A stretch of DNA of 64,000 nt, taken from Dolomedes plantarius (lineage: Eukaryota > Arthropoda > Arachnida > Araneae > Dolomedidae). The stretch is from positions 49,500,533 to 49,564,532 of the forward strand of contig OU015500.1 in assembly GCA_907164885.2 (NCBI GenBank). Direction: 5' to 3'. This document shows positions 12,060 through 23,070 of the stretch, in pieces. A program made the translations under genes and the position numbers. Every line of letters starts with the position of its first letter. Positions within the stretch are counted from its first letter, which is position 1. The notes under the pieces are model-generated. The model ran no database searches. It saw only the letters and a program-made list of their open reading frames with translations, and was not told where the DNA came from.

Positions 12060-13340
12060 GAACCATCCTCATACCATCACCCCATTTTCACTGAGGTAGC
12101 TTTTGGATAGATTGTTCCTCTGCAGATCGGAAGACCTGCGGCTTCAGTCCCGACACTAACAGAAAGTTGTTATAGTGGCTCGCAGTCTTCGAGGGTTAAA
12201 GATTATGGTCCGTTATGCAGCAATATGATATTGAAGTTCAAAAATCGATCATTGGTAAAAAATAAATTAATAGTGAAAAATAAATATGTACGATTGTTAT
12301 CCCGTCTTGTGGGCCTAAAAAGAGATGGAGGAACATGAGGAGAGACATGACGCGGTGAAAGACAAAGTGGTGTAATTAGTAAGTCAAGTGGTGTAAGTCC
12401 CAAGCGTTATACTGCAAAAACTACAAAAAATTCCACTATAAATTGAACAAATTATAATTCATAATAATTATTATACTATTGCAAATAATAATTATTTGCA
12501 ATTCCACTATAAATTGAACATGGAGATTACATTTTTGCCCTCAAATAAAAAAAGTTGAAAATGTGACATACCACTTTGCCTTTCACCGCCTCACATTTGA
12601 GTTATGATTTCCTCACTTCATCGAGGTAGCTTTATTAAAGACAGTGTCCATTCTCTAGAGTTCAGCCCAAGTAGAACATAGTAATAACACGATAAAGAAA
12701 ATTTTGGCTTTCCTGCATATAGATTTAGTTTTTAAATAGTAATTTTGTCTGAAAAACCTGAAAGATTTTTGCACTGTTTCCAGCACTAAATAGTTAGAAA
12801 ACATTACCGAGTTAGATTAATTGGAGAATGTGCCCACCTTCAGGATCCTCTGTATGAGTCCCCAGTCTAAATAGAAAAGGGTGTATACCCTAAAGAAGAA
12901 AACTTTTGCTATTATGTTTATTGGTTCAATTTGTAAATCGCAATTTTTAATGAAGAAACTGAAATATTTGTGAATTGTTTAAGACCTTAAATGGTTAGTA
13001 AACTTTCTCGAGGTAGCATAATTGCGGATAGCTCCCGCCTCCAGAGTCAGTATGAGTCCTGGCCCAAAACTCTTGCTATTATGCGTATTGACTCAATTTG
13101 AAATAAATGATATTTGCTGAAAAACTGAGACTTTTGCATTGTTTCTAACTCTAAATGGTTAGAAAACTTCCAGGAGAATTTTAATTGGAGAGTGTGTCCA
13201 TCTTCAGAGTTCTCAGTATGAGACCCAGCCCAAACATTTTGCTGTCGCGCTTTTTGACTGAATTTGAAATTAGTATTTTTTTATGAAAAAAACTGAAAGG
13301 TTTTTGCACTGTTACGAGCTTTGAATGTCTAGAAAATGCA
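12060..13340 (+). repeat. Tandem array, unit about 170-190 bp, with tRNA-like segment
   Basis: Four or five diverged units are visible. Landmarks recur at regular spacing: an (A/C)GAGGTAGC or CGAGTTAG block (near 12095, 12620, 12808, 13009, 13172), then a CAGAGTTCTCAGTATGAGNCC-like block, then GCTATTATG(T/C)(G/T)TATTG and CTGAAA(A/G)(A/T)TTTTTGCA. The GAGGTAGC...GTATGAGTCC pair has the spacing of a degenerate pol III A/B box. This is a satellite probably founded on a SINE. The first units (12060-12600) are more diverged. Confidence 0.6.
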
Positions 13341-13463
13341 TGGACGAAAAAAAAAATGCTAAGTAAGATAAAACTATATCAATAACAGAGTCAACTTTTA
13401 GTAATGCACTAATTCGGTGTGAAATACGAAGTCTAAAACTACTGTAATAACTATAATAACTAT

Positions 13464-13541
13464 AATAAGTCAGTTTTAAAGTTAATCATAATTTATTAAA
13501 TATGATAATTTATTAAATATGATTAACTTTAAAACTGGCTT
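13464..13541. repeat. Hairpin / short inverted repeat
   Basis: AGTTTTAAAGTTAATCATA and its inverted partner TATGATTAACTTTAAAACT flank a 30-base AT-rich loop. A third partial copy (ACTTTAAAACTGG) follows at about 13546. This could be the core of a small fold-back repeat. Confidence 0.6.
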
Positions 13542-13867
13542 ATTTAACTTTAAAACTGGAAATAAAAATTTTAATATTCAATACTTTTTGTTTTATGCCT
13601 ATAATTTTGAAGTTATATTTTATGAACAAGAAGGCATTTTATTTTTAATGTTTGGTGTTGTATTTATCACTTAGCTCAAAACTTCAAAAACTGTTCGCAT
13701 TATATAAATATTAACTAATACTTACTATGAGATAGCAAATAACTGGCCAACTGCCTAGAAAAATAATTTAAAAGAGAAATTTTAGGAATATAGGCACTCG
13801 TTGGAATAATTTTATTATTTCGCATTATACTTTACGATTTCTTAATAATTCTTGAAAGACTCATAAC

Positions 13868-14629
13868 TAGGGATACGTAATTTTCGTATTTACGAAATAG
13901 ATGCGAATGAATGCGAAATTTGGCGATATGAGCGAATAATTGCGAAAATTATTTTTTTACTACTTTTTGGTGAAAACTCTGTGATAAACGGCTTTTTAAT
14001 CGAAATTAGGTAATAATAGTTATAATTTATTAACATAATTGTTTAAGTAAGACCATCCGTGGTCTTTAACTGAAAAATCTGACTCTCCCTCGGATTTGCT
14101 CCGAATTTCACCAGGACAGTTTGTCCGTACCGGAGTCGAACCTAAAAATCTAACTGCAAAAATCAACCATCAAGTTTTGTGGAGCAATTTAGTAGATTTA
14201 AGAACGTCTCTTGAGTGCCAAAGTCAAGAGTATTTCAGCTGCTTACAGTAGTCAACCAAGAGACTCCTGTTGATGTTATACAGATTTTAATTGCAACGAA
14301 ATGCTGTACCTTAGCTTTGCAAAGGCTATACAAAGCCTCTATAGTCCCGTTAGCAGAGTAGATGCTAGGATAATTTACTATGTATAACGTAGTAATTAAT
14401 GGCATAAAGCAAAGACCTAAGGAACATAATGTGGAGACTACTACAATGTTAGCTTTTAACTAATAATTTTAATATTTACCTATGCAAGTTAGTAAAATTG
14501 TAATTTTTTTAAATAAATGCGAAATTTTTGAATTTATATATTTTTTGCGAATAAATGCGAAATTTTATATATTGTATTTTTTTTCTTACGAAATTTCGAT
14601 ATTTTTTCTGCGAAATTTACGTATCCCTA
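13868..14629. mobile_element. hAT-type non-autonomous element
   Basis: The termini are inverted (TAGGGATACGTAA at the left, its complement at the right). They are bounded by an exact 8-bp direct repeat CTCATAAC at 13860-13867 and 14630-14637. An 8-bp target duplication with short TAGGG-type ends is characteristic of the hAT superfamily. The subterminal regions are built of many GCGAA(A/T)TTTNCG-type motifs in both orientations, which could serve as transposase binding sites. There is no transposase frame. A piece near 14050-14420 looks like unrelated captured or inserted sequence. Confidence 0.8.
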
Positions 14630-14637
14630 CTCATAAC

Positions 14638-15570
14638 TGCAACTGCATATGAACTGCATCATTTTAAAAATTACAACTTTTACAGATAATAGAGTAATTA
14701 ATAATTAAGTCCTTCAGTAATTATAAGTTTATAATTTCAAAGTTATATTTTTTACAAGAGAAGTTATATTTTAATGTCAGTTGTGGTAATTATCATTGGT
14801 ATTGGCTATGATTTTGATATTTAACCCAATAAAAGGAAAATTACAAGTACAAGGGTGAAAAATGAACAGAGGGAGGGGGAGACAACCTTTACTAGTTTCT
14901 GTAATACAAATTGTTACTGAAGTTTCAAAAACTGCTCATATTGTATATACTTTTACTTAATTTTGGACAGCAAAAGTTAGGTAAGCATTATATTAATAAC
15001 AAAAGATTCTTAGCATAGCTTAGCAAAAAGTGAGCAGAGAAAAATGATATAAAAAGGAATTTCAAACATTATTCTAGTCGTAAAATATTATTACCATAGT
15101 TAAATTATTGTACGTTTAATATTTCGAATTGTAAATAGGCATAGAAAGACTGTTTACTCATGAAATTTCAAATTAATTACATCATTTTTTGTAATCACAT
15201 TACTGTGTATTAATTACATACTTTTATGAATTTCCCCATATATTACTGTATAATAAAGTAATTCATAACTATATGTAATATTCATCACTAATTGTTGTAT
15301 GTTTATAATTTCGAATTTATATTTTACTGATGAAATATGTATTTTTTTAATCTTAAATGTTATAATTATCGTTGAATACAAAATTTCAAAAATTGCCCGC
15401 TATACGTTATTAATAATTAACCCTAGTAAAGTTGAAGAGCGCAGAAAAATAATTTAAATGAGACACTTTATAAATTATTCTTGCAAAAAATTATAACTGT
15501 GTTATTTAGCATTTAGTATTATGGAAAAATAAATAGATCTTAAGAGACACTCAACTATAATTGCATATTA
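14638..15570. other. AT-rich stretch, no gene recognised
   Basis: No exon, RNA gene or bounded repeat is supported. Phrases such as TCAAAAACTG(C/T)(T/C)C(A/G)(T/C)AT and TTTATAATTTC recur near 13680, 14925, 15390 and 15305. They hint at an old, badly decayed tandem repeat running from about 13600 to 15540. Confidence 0.45.
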
Positions 15571-16066
15571 ATGGCGTTATTTTTATGTTTAACAGTTTAT
15601 TCAAGAACTGCCCGTAAAAACAACTCAGCATACCAACTGCGTGGCAAATCGGTTGCAGAGAGAAAAAAATATAACGAGAACTCAATTATTTTCCAATTAT
15701 ATCACGTTTGTTTAGGGACCGAATGCAGTACGGGAAAGCACCTTGAAAACGATCCAAAACCAGAACGCGCCATAAATATGACGATATGCCGCCTAGGTTA
15801 GGAGGCAAACAGGGTCACAAAAGCGATTACTCGACGCTCCCTGGCTTGGCGCTTATGCAAAACGCAATGCCAAATTGCTTCTCGCTCCAGGAGATTCCAG
15901 ACCCCTAATCAAAAAGCTCCCCGAAAGAGATATGAGACTACATCGGAATTAATAGCCCAATCGTACTCTCGTTATTGTTTCGGTGGATGGTCATTTTTCT
16001 GGTCGCTGTTTCTCTATTTGCAGATATGGTGGTCATTTAGAGCCGGAGGACCGCCCAGCCGCAGCG
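15571..16066 (+). promoter_or_regulatory. Putative promoter / 5' UTR region of the BTB gene
   Basis: This flank is clearly less AT-rich than its surroundings and lies directly upstream of the first BTB coding exon. GTTTCTCTATTTGCAG at 16008-16023 looks like a splice acceptor, which would place a 5' UTR intron boundary at 16023/16024 and an untranslated exon further upstream. An in-frame ATG at 15983 lies before that acceptor-like site, so it was not chosen as the start. A 76-codon open frame at 15571-15801 has no recognisable domain. No convincing TATA box was identified. The boundaries are inferred. Confidence 0.35.
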
Positions 16067-16302
16067 ATGGAGAGCGAGAAAGTGCTGCAGCGAACCTCCT
16101 CCCTGCTGCAGAACACGGCGTTGAGTGACGTCACTTTCATTGTGGGTCCCCCGTCCGCCTCCAAGAAGTATGTGGGCCACAGGGTGTTGCTGGCAATGAC
16201 ATCGCCCGTTTTCGAAGCCATGTTCTATGGCGACATGGCTGACAAGTCCAAAGTCATCAGAATAACAGACCTTGCGCCCATTGGATTCGAGAACTTGTTG
16301 AG
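16067..16302 (+). CDS. BTB/POZ-BACK protein (BTBD1/2/3/6 family), coding exon 1
   Basis: This exon encodes residues 1-79 (the codon for residue 79 is split). It contains the N-terminal part of the BTB fold: DVTFIV at 21-26 and the GHRVLLAMTSPVFEAMFYG helix pair at 37-55. Family members use the BTB domain to dimerise and to bind cullin-3, acting as substrate adaptors of cullin-RING ubiquitin ligases; vertebrate BTBD6 and fly lute have neural roles. The ATG at 16067 follows GCAGCG and is in frame with the domain. An upstream ATG at 15983 lies before an acceptor-like site and adds no conserved sequence. The donor is AG|GTAAGA at 16302/16303. The AGG arginine codon is completed by the first base of the next exon, giving the continuous family motif LLRYAYTD. 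I cannot tell BTBD6 from BTBD2/3 orthologues by eye. Confidence 0.92.
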
Positions 16303-16361
16303 GTAAGACGGTGCCATTCCTTCCGTTTCACCAACAGATAAATTTCGTTAGAATTTGCGTG

Positions 16362-17088
16362 TCTATATATATAAAGCAGTTCCGTAACTGACTGACTGAC
16401 AGACAACGCACAGACCAAACCGCTGGACCTAAAGGGCTGGAATTATGCATGGCGATTGTTCTTATAGTGTAGGGGAGAGATTTTTGAAAAATTCTTCTTA
16501 GATTTTTTTAAATTAAATTTTTAAGCTGTTTTTGAAACATTCTTTAAAGTTTGCATTTGAAATAATAATTGGAGGGTTATAAAATTTATATCACGAGAAA
16601 GATCCTAAAAAGTCCTTTAAAATGAAATCTTTTTCGAATCTTTACCTTCATCTTCTGATTTTTGGTGATTTTTTAAAGATACATTTTTAGAATTTAATGT
16701 ATTAAATGCTGATTATGTGGTTTCTTTTCTTTTCGTGATACTTTAAATTAATTTATCGTCACGTGAATAACAAGGAAATAAATTGACAAAAAGAATATTT
16801 TTTTTCTTCTTTCTAATGCGGCAGACGATTGGACATTATCCAAAAAAATATTAAAATACAGTAAAAGAAATTTTCCTCAAACTGTACTATATTAACTGCA
16901 CTATATTCTTTAGTATGTTCTATTAGATTTAATTTGAATATTTTCTTCTACATTATTTTGTCTATAAAAATATCCGTTGCGATTTCTTTATAATTTATTT
17001 TATTTTTTATTTTTTGCATTAATTGCATACATTGACCGTTGTATTTAATTTGAATGTACTCCGTGGCAAAGTACGGGTTTTCAGCTAG
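16362..17088 (+). mobile_element. Non-autonomous Helitron, family A
   Basis: It starts TCTATATATATAAAGCAGTT and ends TTTTCAGCTAG before a T. The 5' GACTGACTGACAGACAACGC block and the CCGCTGGACC phrase match the copy at 4449. It carries an extra segment around 16800-16850 (GCAGACGATTGGACATTATC) that the 4449 copy lacks but the minus-strand copy at 27411 has. The family therefore has length variants. It lies in the first 60 bases of the BTB intron. Confidence 0.8.
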
Positions 17089-17635
17089 TCTGTTATAAAG
17101 TATGAAAAGTGATGATGTTTATGGGAAAACAACCATAGTTTTTATATATGCGTAAATAAGACCACAAAAACGGTCACTTAGAACATGATAAGCTTATCCC
17201 AATGTTCCGTATTTAAATTCAGTAAACTTTATGCTACTGTTTATCGTGAGATACTAATATACTATGGACTTAATTAATTACCTCATAAATACTGCACAAT
17301 AGTTTTGCGAAGGTGATTTTCTGTAAATTATTTTTTGTCTTACTAAAAGAAAAATAAAACAACTCTGAAACTTATATATCATTAAAGTCGAGATATCAAA
17401 CAATTGTCTTTGGGTTAACAAATAGGCTAAAAAAACTGATTTTGTTAACCTATATCAGCAAGCAAACAAGTAAGTAGATTTTTAATTATAAATTATGTTA
17501 TTTAAAATGTTAATTTTTCCTCCTCTTTCATTACACTTAAATCCCTATAGCTGACGTGGTAAAACTGTCATAATTAATTTAAAATGTCATACAAGTTTGT
17601 TTGATCCAAAACTACACTATGACTTCGGTCTATAA

Positions 17636-17949
17636 AAGGGCTTCTTCTTAACCTGTGGGTCGCAACCCCATATGGGGTCGTATAACCAAATTTGGGGGTC
17701 AGATTCTTCAAAACACTTTTGATTTAAAATATTTGATTAAAATCAAAAATCATGTTACGGATATATTACAGAAAAATAAATATCTTTTCTCGCTTTAACT
17801 TTGATTTATTACCAGTTAATGCTTTTTTGTGCATTTATTTTATGTACCTACGCTTTATTTGTATATTTTTTTTATGTATATACCCGGGGTCGCCTAAAAT
17901 TTTCTCGGTTGAAAATGGATAGTAGGTGGAAAAAGTTTAAGAAGCCTTT
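17636..17949. mobile_element. hAT-like MITE, 314 bp
   Basis: An exact 8-bp direct repeat GTCTATAA (17628-17635 and 17950-17957) flanks imperfect inverted ends: AAGGGCTTCTTCTTAAC at the left and GTTTAAGAAGCCTTT at the right. The subterminal CCTGTGGGTCGCAACCCCAT resembles ends seen in hAT-Charlie-like elements. No coding capacity remains. Confidence 0.7.
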
Positions 17950-18978
17950 GTCTATAATATTTACATATTGAAATTAATTTTCATATTCCTGGATTCTCTT
18001 AAATTACATTTCCTTTTCTGTGTAGCTAGTAGACTTTAAACTTATAGGTTTACAGCCTGTAATATTCTCCCGCATTCGTAGGCGTTTAAACTGACAGATA
18101 CGTCCTGTATTAATAACAGAGTAATTATACTTGTGTGGTTGGATTTTATAGAAAAAACTTCGTGTGCATTTTTGAAAATAATTCGTAGTTATTACCATTA
18201 AAATATTTTCCTTTAACCGAAATTCAATAAATAAAAAAAATACCGGCTAGCATTGAAATTACACTTTACGTTAAAAATAAAATTCCGAATGCTCTTAAAT
18301 TTACGGCATAGTTAATTTCGTTAAACTGCAACTTGCTGACTTCTCTGTTTAGTTTTTTCACATAAAAAGTTGTATAAAAAAGAGAACAGTTGCTTGTTAT
18401 TCATTATACAAGACCAAATACAGAAATAGTCCCAGAAGTTACTACATATTATGGAAATAATTTACTGCTTATTAATGAAATTTAATTCCTAGAGTTGTAC
18501 TTTGAAGCCTGTTGCTACAAGCTAGTCAGGTTGTCATTTTAGTTACTTGCTACAATGGAAAACTAGCAAATGGCTTCAGTTTTTCTCTGAATTTAGTAAG
18601 TTTGAAATATTGAATTCCGGGATTAATATCATAGCTATACTCTCAAAAATGGACTTGTCAGCTTCAAAGTTCGGAAATTAGGTTCCTTCCATCAGTATAA
18701 TTACTATATTTTATCAAAATGAAGCGAAGAAAATAGCTTTATCCTTTCTATATCAATATTTGTTTGATTTTTTGCTCAACGTTCATTAGACGTAACAGAA
18801 AGTGTAATTTTCTGTATGGTATACTATAAGTTAGATTTTTTTTTTCTATAATCTATATTCCGTTAAGAGGTGGTGATAAACTAACTTCGATTAATAAGAA
18901 AATGTACTTAAAGTATTATTTCACATAAGAATTAACAGCGTATTCTTAAACTCTGTGAAAATACAGACCTCAGTTTAA

Positions 18979-19567
18979 CTCTTCAGCGGAAGCGCCAATT
19001 TTTGAAACACCAGCAGGCGCGCGTGGCACAAAGTGCAACGTCTCTTTCAACCTTCATTCTTTCTTTTGCGATAAACTTTTTTTTTCCAATTGAAAATAAT
19101 AATTCTGCGTTTTATGACAAGATATAAAATGCTGATAATATTGAGATATATTTATAATTAAAGGCCAAAGAATGCAGATACAATCGCCTTATTTCAAAAC
19201 TGTCCGGTTTTTTGGATCTAAGGACAACTTGCGAATCGATTCCAATTATGTCCAAAAACCTAAAAAACAATGAGATTGTCCATATTCGCGATATGTGGGA
19301 TACCGTGTTATAGCTGCATATTGGATCGACTACATCAACTCCTGCTTTTGTCGTATTGTAATCCAGTATAATCACTGGTTTACCACGGTTAAATCACAAC
19401 TACCAATGAATGGAAAGGAATACAAGGATCAGAAAATCAGACCTACGTTAGAAAGGGTGCAGCTATAAGTAGAAACTGCTTAGAACATTCAAACCTTAGA
19501 TGTAAAAACAAACCATTCAAAATTACAAAAATGTTGCACTTTGTACATGGGCGCGCCCGCTAAAGGG
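18979..19567 (-). mobile_element. piggyBac-type element, internally deleted, with transposase remnant
   Basis: TTAA flanks both ends (18975-18978 and 19568-19571). The inverted ends share the form C(T/C)CTT(C/T)AGCGG followed by a shared ACAAAGTGCAAC subterminal motif. The minus-strand frame 19375-19112 reads IILDYNTTKAGVDVVD... and then ISRIWTISLFFRFLDIIGID. This is the piggyBac block around the third catalytic Asp, the GVDxxD motif, and the following helical region. The rest of the transposase is absent, so it is a dead deletion derivative. Confidence 0.8.
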
Positions 19568-20049
19568 TTAAAGCAGTTGAAATCGTCTCGAGTTCTTAAA
19601 TATGGTAAATAAGCTGAGTTGTAATTTATTATTTCGATCACCATCATATATACTTTAATTCCACTTCCACAAACTTTAAACTTATTCAGCAATAATTCAT
19701 AACTACGAGGAAATAAATTTTTTAAGGGGTGTTAAAGGCAAAAGGTGAAACATCATTTTATACATTTTTTGTTGTTGTTTCTTTACAGGAACTACTATTC
19801 TTATAGTTTCCGGTCATTTTGAATGATAAGTCATCGGTAACTCCAACTTCTGTTCTTCAGATCTTATTTTGTAAAAAAGAAAAAAATTCTTAGAAAAATT
19901 TAGTATGGAAAGCAGCCGCATTTTTGAGGTTTTAAAATTTTTCGCTTATATGCGGAGGAATAGTTACATTTAACACTTTTTCATTGCCCGTATATGTCTT
20001 TGCTTTATATACGTCAGTCATGGAACAGCTACTTATTAAAATCCGACAA

Positions 20050-20137
20050 AAATATTTCCTAGAGCAGATTAAGTTGTTAGTCAACACTCAAAGCTATACA
20101 AGTTTTTCTTTCTTAAGTCTGTAGTACTGACTTAGTA
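20050..20137 (+). repeat. Direct duplication, copy 1 (copy 2 at 21106-21200)
   Basis: Both copies share TATTTCCTA(G/A)AGCAGAT, TGTTAGTCAACACTC and CTATACAAGTTTTTCTTTC through to CTGACTTAGTAA. They lie either side of the Tigger-like insertion at 20424-21038 and of a possible SINE fragment at about 20160-20330 that has a B-box-like AGGTTTGATTTCCC. Confidence 0.6.
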
Positions 20138-20423
20138 ATTCTAAGAGATTACGGCCACCCCCACTTTTGTGTAAAAGCCACTGTCAAACTGAAGACCAAC
20201 AATGCTTCGCAATTCCTGCAAACTCAGCCCAGGTTTGATTTCCCCTGTTCGGTGGTGTTTCTTATAGGCCTGAGCGCCGGACGGACAGTACAGATCTATC
20301 GACCAATTTGGGCAACCCTCGGCCCCAAAAATTATTTTCGCTTAACGATATACATAAAAGTTTATGCACTGCATTTGCATTGCAATGCTGTATATTTATA
20401 TTTACTAAAGCAGATTTAATATA

Positions 20424-21038
20424 CAGTCGAACCTCCATATATCGAACTTCCCTATATCGAAATTTTCTGTGTATCGAACTCTTAGCAAATCTCCATGTTC
20501 ATTACATAGAAAAATTGTTTCTATATATCGAAGAAATCTCCATATATTGAAATTTTTTTCAAGACAAATTGGGAGATTTTATTCCACTTTAAAATAAAAT
20601 CTCCCAATTTTTAGCATTTGACACAATACGTCGTGGACTTCAATTCGCGGAAAATGTCCCTGATAAAGTTTTTAGTGGACTGAATAAATACGAACATTTC
20701 TTTGAACTTTCCGCAAAACTAACTGCTCGACAAGATATTCGTAGTTTTTTTTTAAAGAATGTAACTGTGATCATCGTAACCACTGTCTGCATTATTGTTT
20801 TTTTTAAAAGATATGTAGTAATCAATAAATCTTTTATATCAATTCATTTTTTAGTTATTAACTTTCATTTAATGGGATTCGCATATAAATTAGAAATGGA
20901 GTTTCGTATACGAAAATTAGCTTTAATTTTTTTTTAGGAGAATTATGATAAGACTAAGCTCAATTCTATATATCGAAATTTGTATATATCGAATTTTTTT
21001 CGCGCAATTTGCTACTTCGATATATGGAGGTTCGACTG
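20424..21038 (+). mobile_element. Tigger/pogo-like deletion derivative, copy 1
   Basis: The inverted ends read CAGTCGAACCTCCATATATC, flanked by TA (20422-20423 and 21039-21040). Subterminal TATATCGAA motifs recur in both orientations. The interior keeps about 65 codons (about 20610-20800), including a GLNKYEHFFELSAKL-like run and QDIRSFF, similar to the C-terminal tail of Tigger/jerky transposases. An internal palindrome (ATTGGGAGATTTTATT and its complement, 20570-20612) is shared with the copy at 26118. Same deletion product, opposite orientation. Confidence 0.8.
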
Positions 21039-21854
21039 TATTTCCTAAAGCACATTATATAAAGTTGATTATATAATTATTAAATTATTTCCTAAAGCAG
21101 ATCAATATTTCCTAAAGCAAATTACGCTGTTAGTCAACACTCCTACCCAACGCTATACAAGTTTTTCTTTCTTAAGTCTGTAGTACTACTGACTTAGTAA
21201 ACTCTACAAATGCTCAGTTCAGTTACGAGAGAGCGCTTGTACTAAAAAGTATGATTCCCAATAACCTAAATTAAAGAAATAAATTTAAATCACAGTCAGT
21301 TATCCTACTCCAAACTGGGATAATTCGTGCATAAAAAGGGAACTGAGTGAAGTGAGAATAGTTAACACGGTATTACTTTTCGGAAGAGAGTAACAATAGA
21401 GATTAATTTCGATTTCCGTTTAGTTCTCTGCTGCGTATTCCGTATCCAGTAATACAATTCTCCTCAAGAAGATTTTTTACTGTTCAAAAGTATAAAACTA
21501 TGTGGTATAAATAAATGCAATAGAATTTGAAAAACTTTGATTAAACCTGTGACAATTTAAGTATAAATTTTGCATAAATTTGTAACAAAAATATTTCAGA
21601 AAATTGAACAAGACAGTGGATGAGATAAATATAATCATTATTTGTCATGCCAATGATGTTTATATGAGTACTCACTCATGGCTTACTTGAGAAATGAATG
21701 AATAAGAAGAAAATTCTCTGTTAAAACAAATGAGAGTGAAAATATGGCACCATTCTAATTTGAAAAGCAATTAAATGTCTTTTATGTCCATCCGAAAGAC
21801 AATCGGCTCTATAAAAACTTTCAATTAAAAAAAGAATATCCCTTTTTGTATTAA

Positions 21855-23070
21855 TCTATATATAAAAAACAGTTCCGTAACTGACTAACAGATAACGCAC
21901 AGACCAAACCGCTGGAACTAAAGGGCTGAAATTTTGCATGGCGATTTTTCTTATAGTGCAGGGGTGCACTAAGGAAGATTTTTGAAAAATTTCTTTTTTG
22001 ATTTTTTAAAATTAAATTTTTAAGCAGTTTTTGTAACCTTTTTAAAGTTTGCATATAAATAATAATCTGAGGATTATAAAATTTATATCACGAGAAAGAT
22101 CATAAAACATTCCTTTAAAATGAAATCTTTTTCGAATCTTTATCTCCATTTTCTGATTTTTGGTGAAATTTTAAAGATTAATATTTAGAATTTAATTTAT
22201 TAAATTGAAAATAATTCAAATTAATAATTTAACAATTTAAAATAATTAAAATTAATAATTTCACAATTTAAAATAATTAAAATTAATAATTGAAAATAAT
22301 TAAAATAAATAATTGAAAATAATTAAAATTAATAATTTTAAAAATTTAATTTATTAAATTGTTGCTGATCACGTGGTTTCTTTTCTTTTTGTGATACTTT
22401 AAATTAATTTTGCGTCACATGCATAACAGCACAATAAATTGACAAAAAAATTCTCTTCTAACGAAACTACCGCGGGTTACTAACGTAGGATTACTTAGCG
22501 TTACTTACTTCTTTTTTATGTATATATGTATCTATATATATGTACGTATGTATATATATACATATATGTATGGCAAAATTTTGACGCATCTTGATATTTT
22601 TCTGTTTAACTTATCCAAGCGATAGACTGGGTTTTGCGAGCTGCCAAAATTTTAACTCGCGAGGACGGATGGACGGACAGTTTTAGCGTCTGAAATTTTC
22701 CTTTCCGCAGGACCGTTATAGAGGAAAGAAATCCTACGTTAAAAATATTAAAATACAGTAAAAGATTAAATTTAACCACTAGACGAATTGAAATGGAAGT
22801 TTTTAAGAATTTAATTCAAATTAGAATGTTTTATGGACAGTCGTCAGCCCCAGGGACATTAGCCAAAAAGAAAGTTTTATGGATATTAAACGTGCAAATT
22901 AATTGCATACATTGACCGTTGTATTTAATTTGAATATTTTTTTCTACATTATTTTGTCTATAAAAATATCCGTTACGATTTTTTTATTAATTTTTTCCCA
23001 TTAATTACATATATTGACCGTTGTATTTAATTTGAATGTACTCCGTAGCGAAGCACAGGAATTCAGCTCG
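21855..23070 (+). mobile_element. Non-autonomous Helitron, family A, with nested insertion
   Basis: It begins TCTATATATAAAAAACAGTT and ends AATTCAGCTCG before T. The CTCG in place of CTAG suggests one substitution in the terminus. The interior has a run of AATAATT(G/T)(A/C)AAATAATT repeats (22200-22350) absent from the other copies. A 291-bp foreign segment sits at 22451-22741 between two segments that are contiguous in the 4449 copy. Confidence 0.75.
22451..22741 (-). repeat. Unidentified repeat, copy 1 (nested in a Helitron)
   Basis: The reverse complement of this block aligns along its length with 24012-24212. It starts TAACGTAGGATT and passes through AACGGTCCT, AATTTTGGCAGC and an AATCCT(A/G)CGTTA block. 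It ends CGTTAGAAGAG. The present copy contains an extra TA/TGTA-rich insert (22508-22570). No coding frame. The family is not one I can name. Confidence 0.65.

Noticed and set aside
15983..16066. Upstream ATG extending the BTB protein by 28 residues
   Set aside because: An acceptor-like GTTTCTCTATTTGCAG lies between it and the downstream ATG, and the extension has no family-like sequence.
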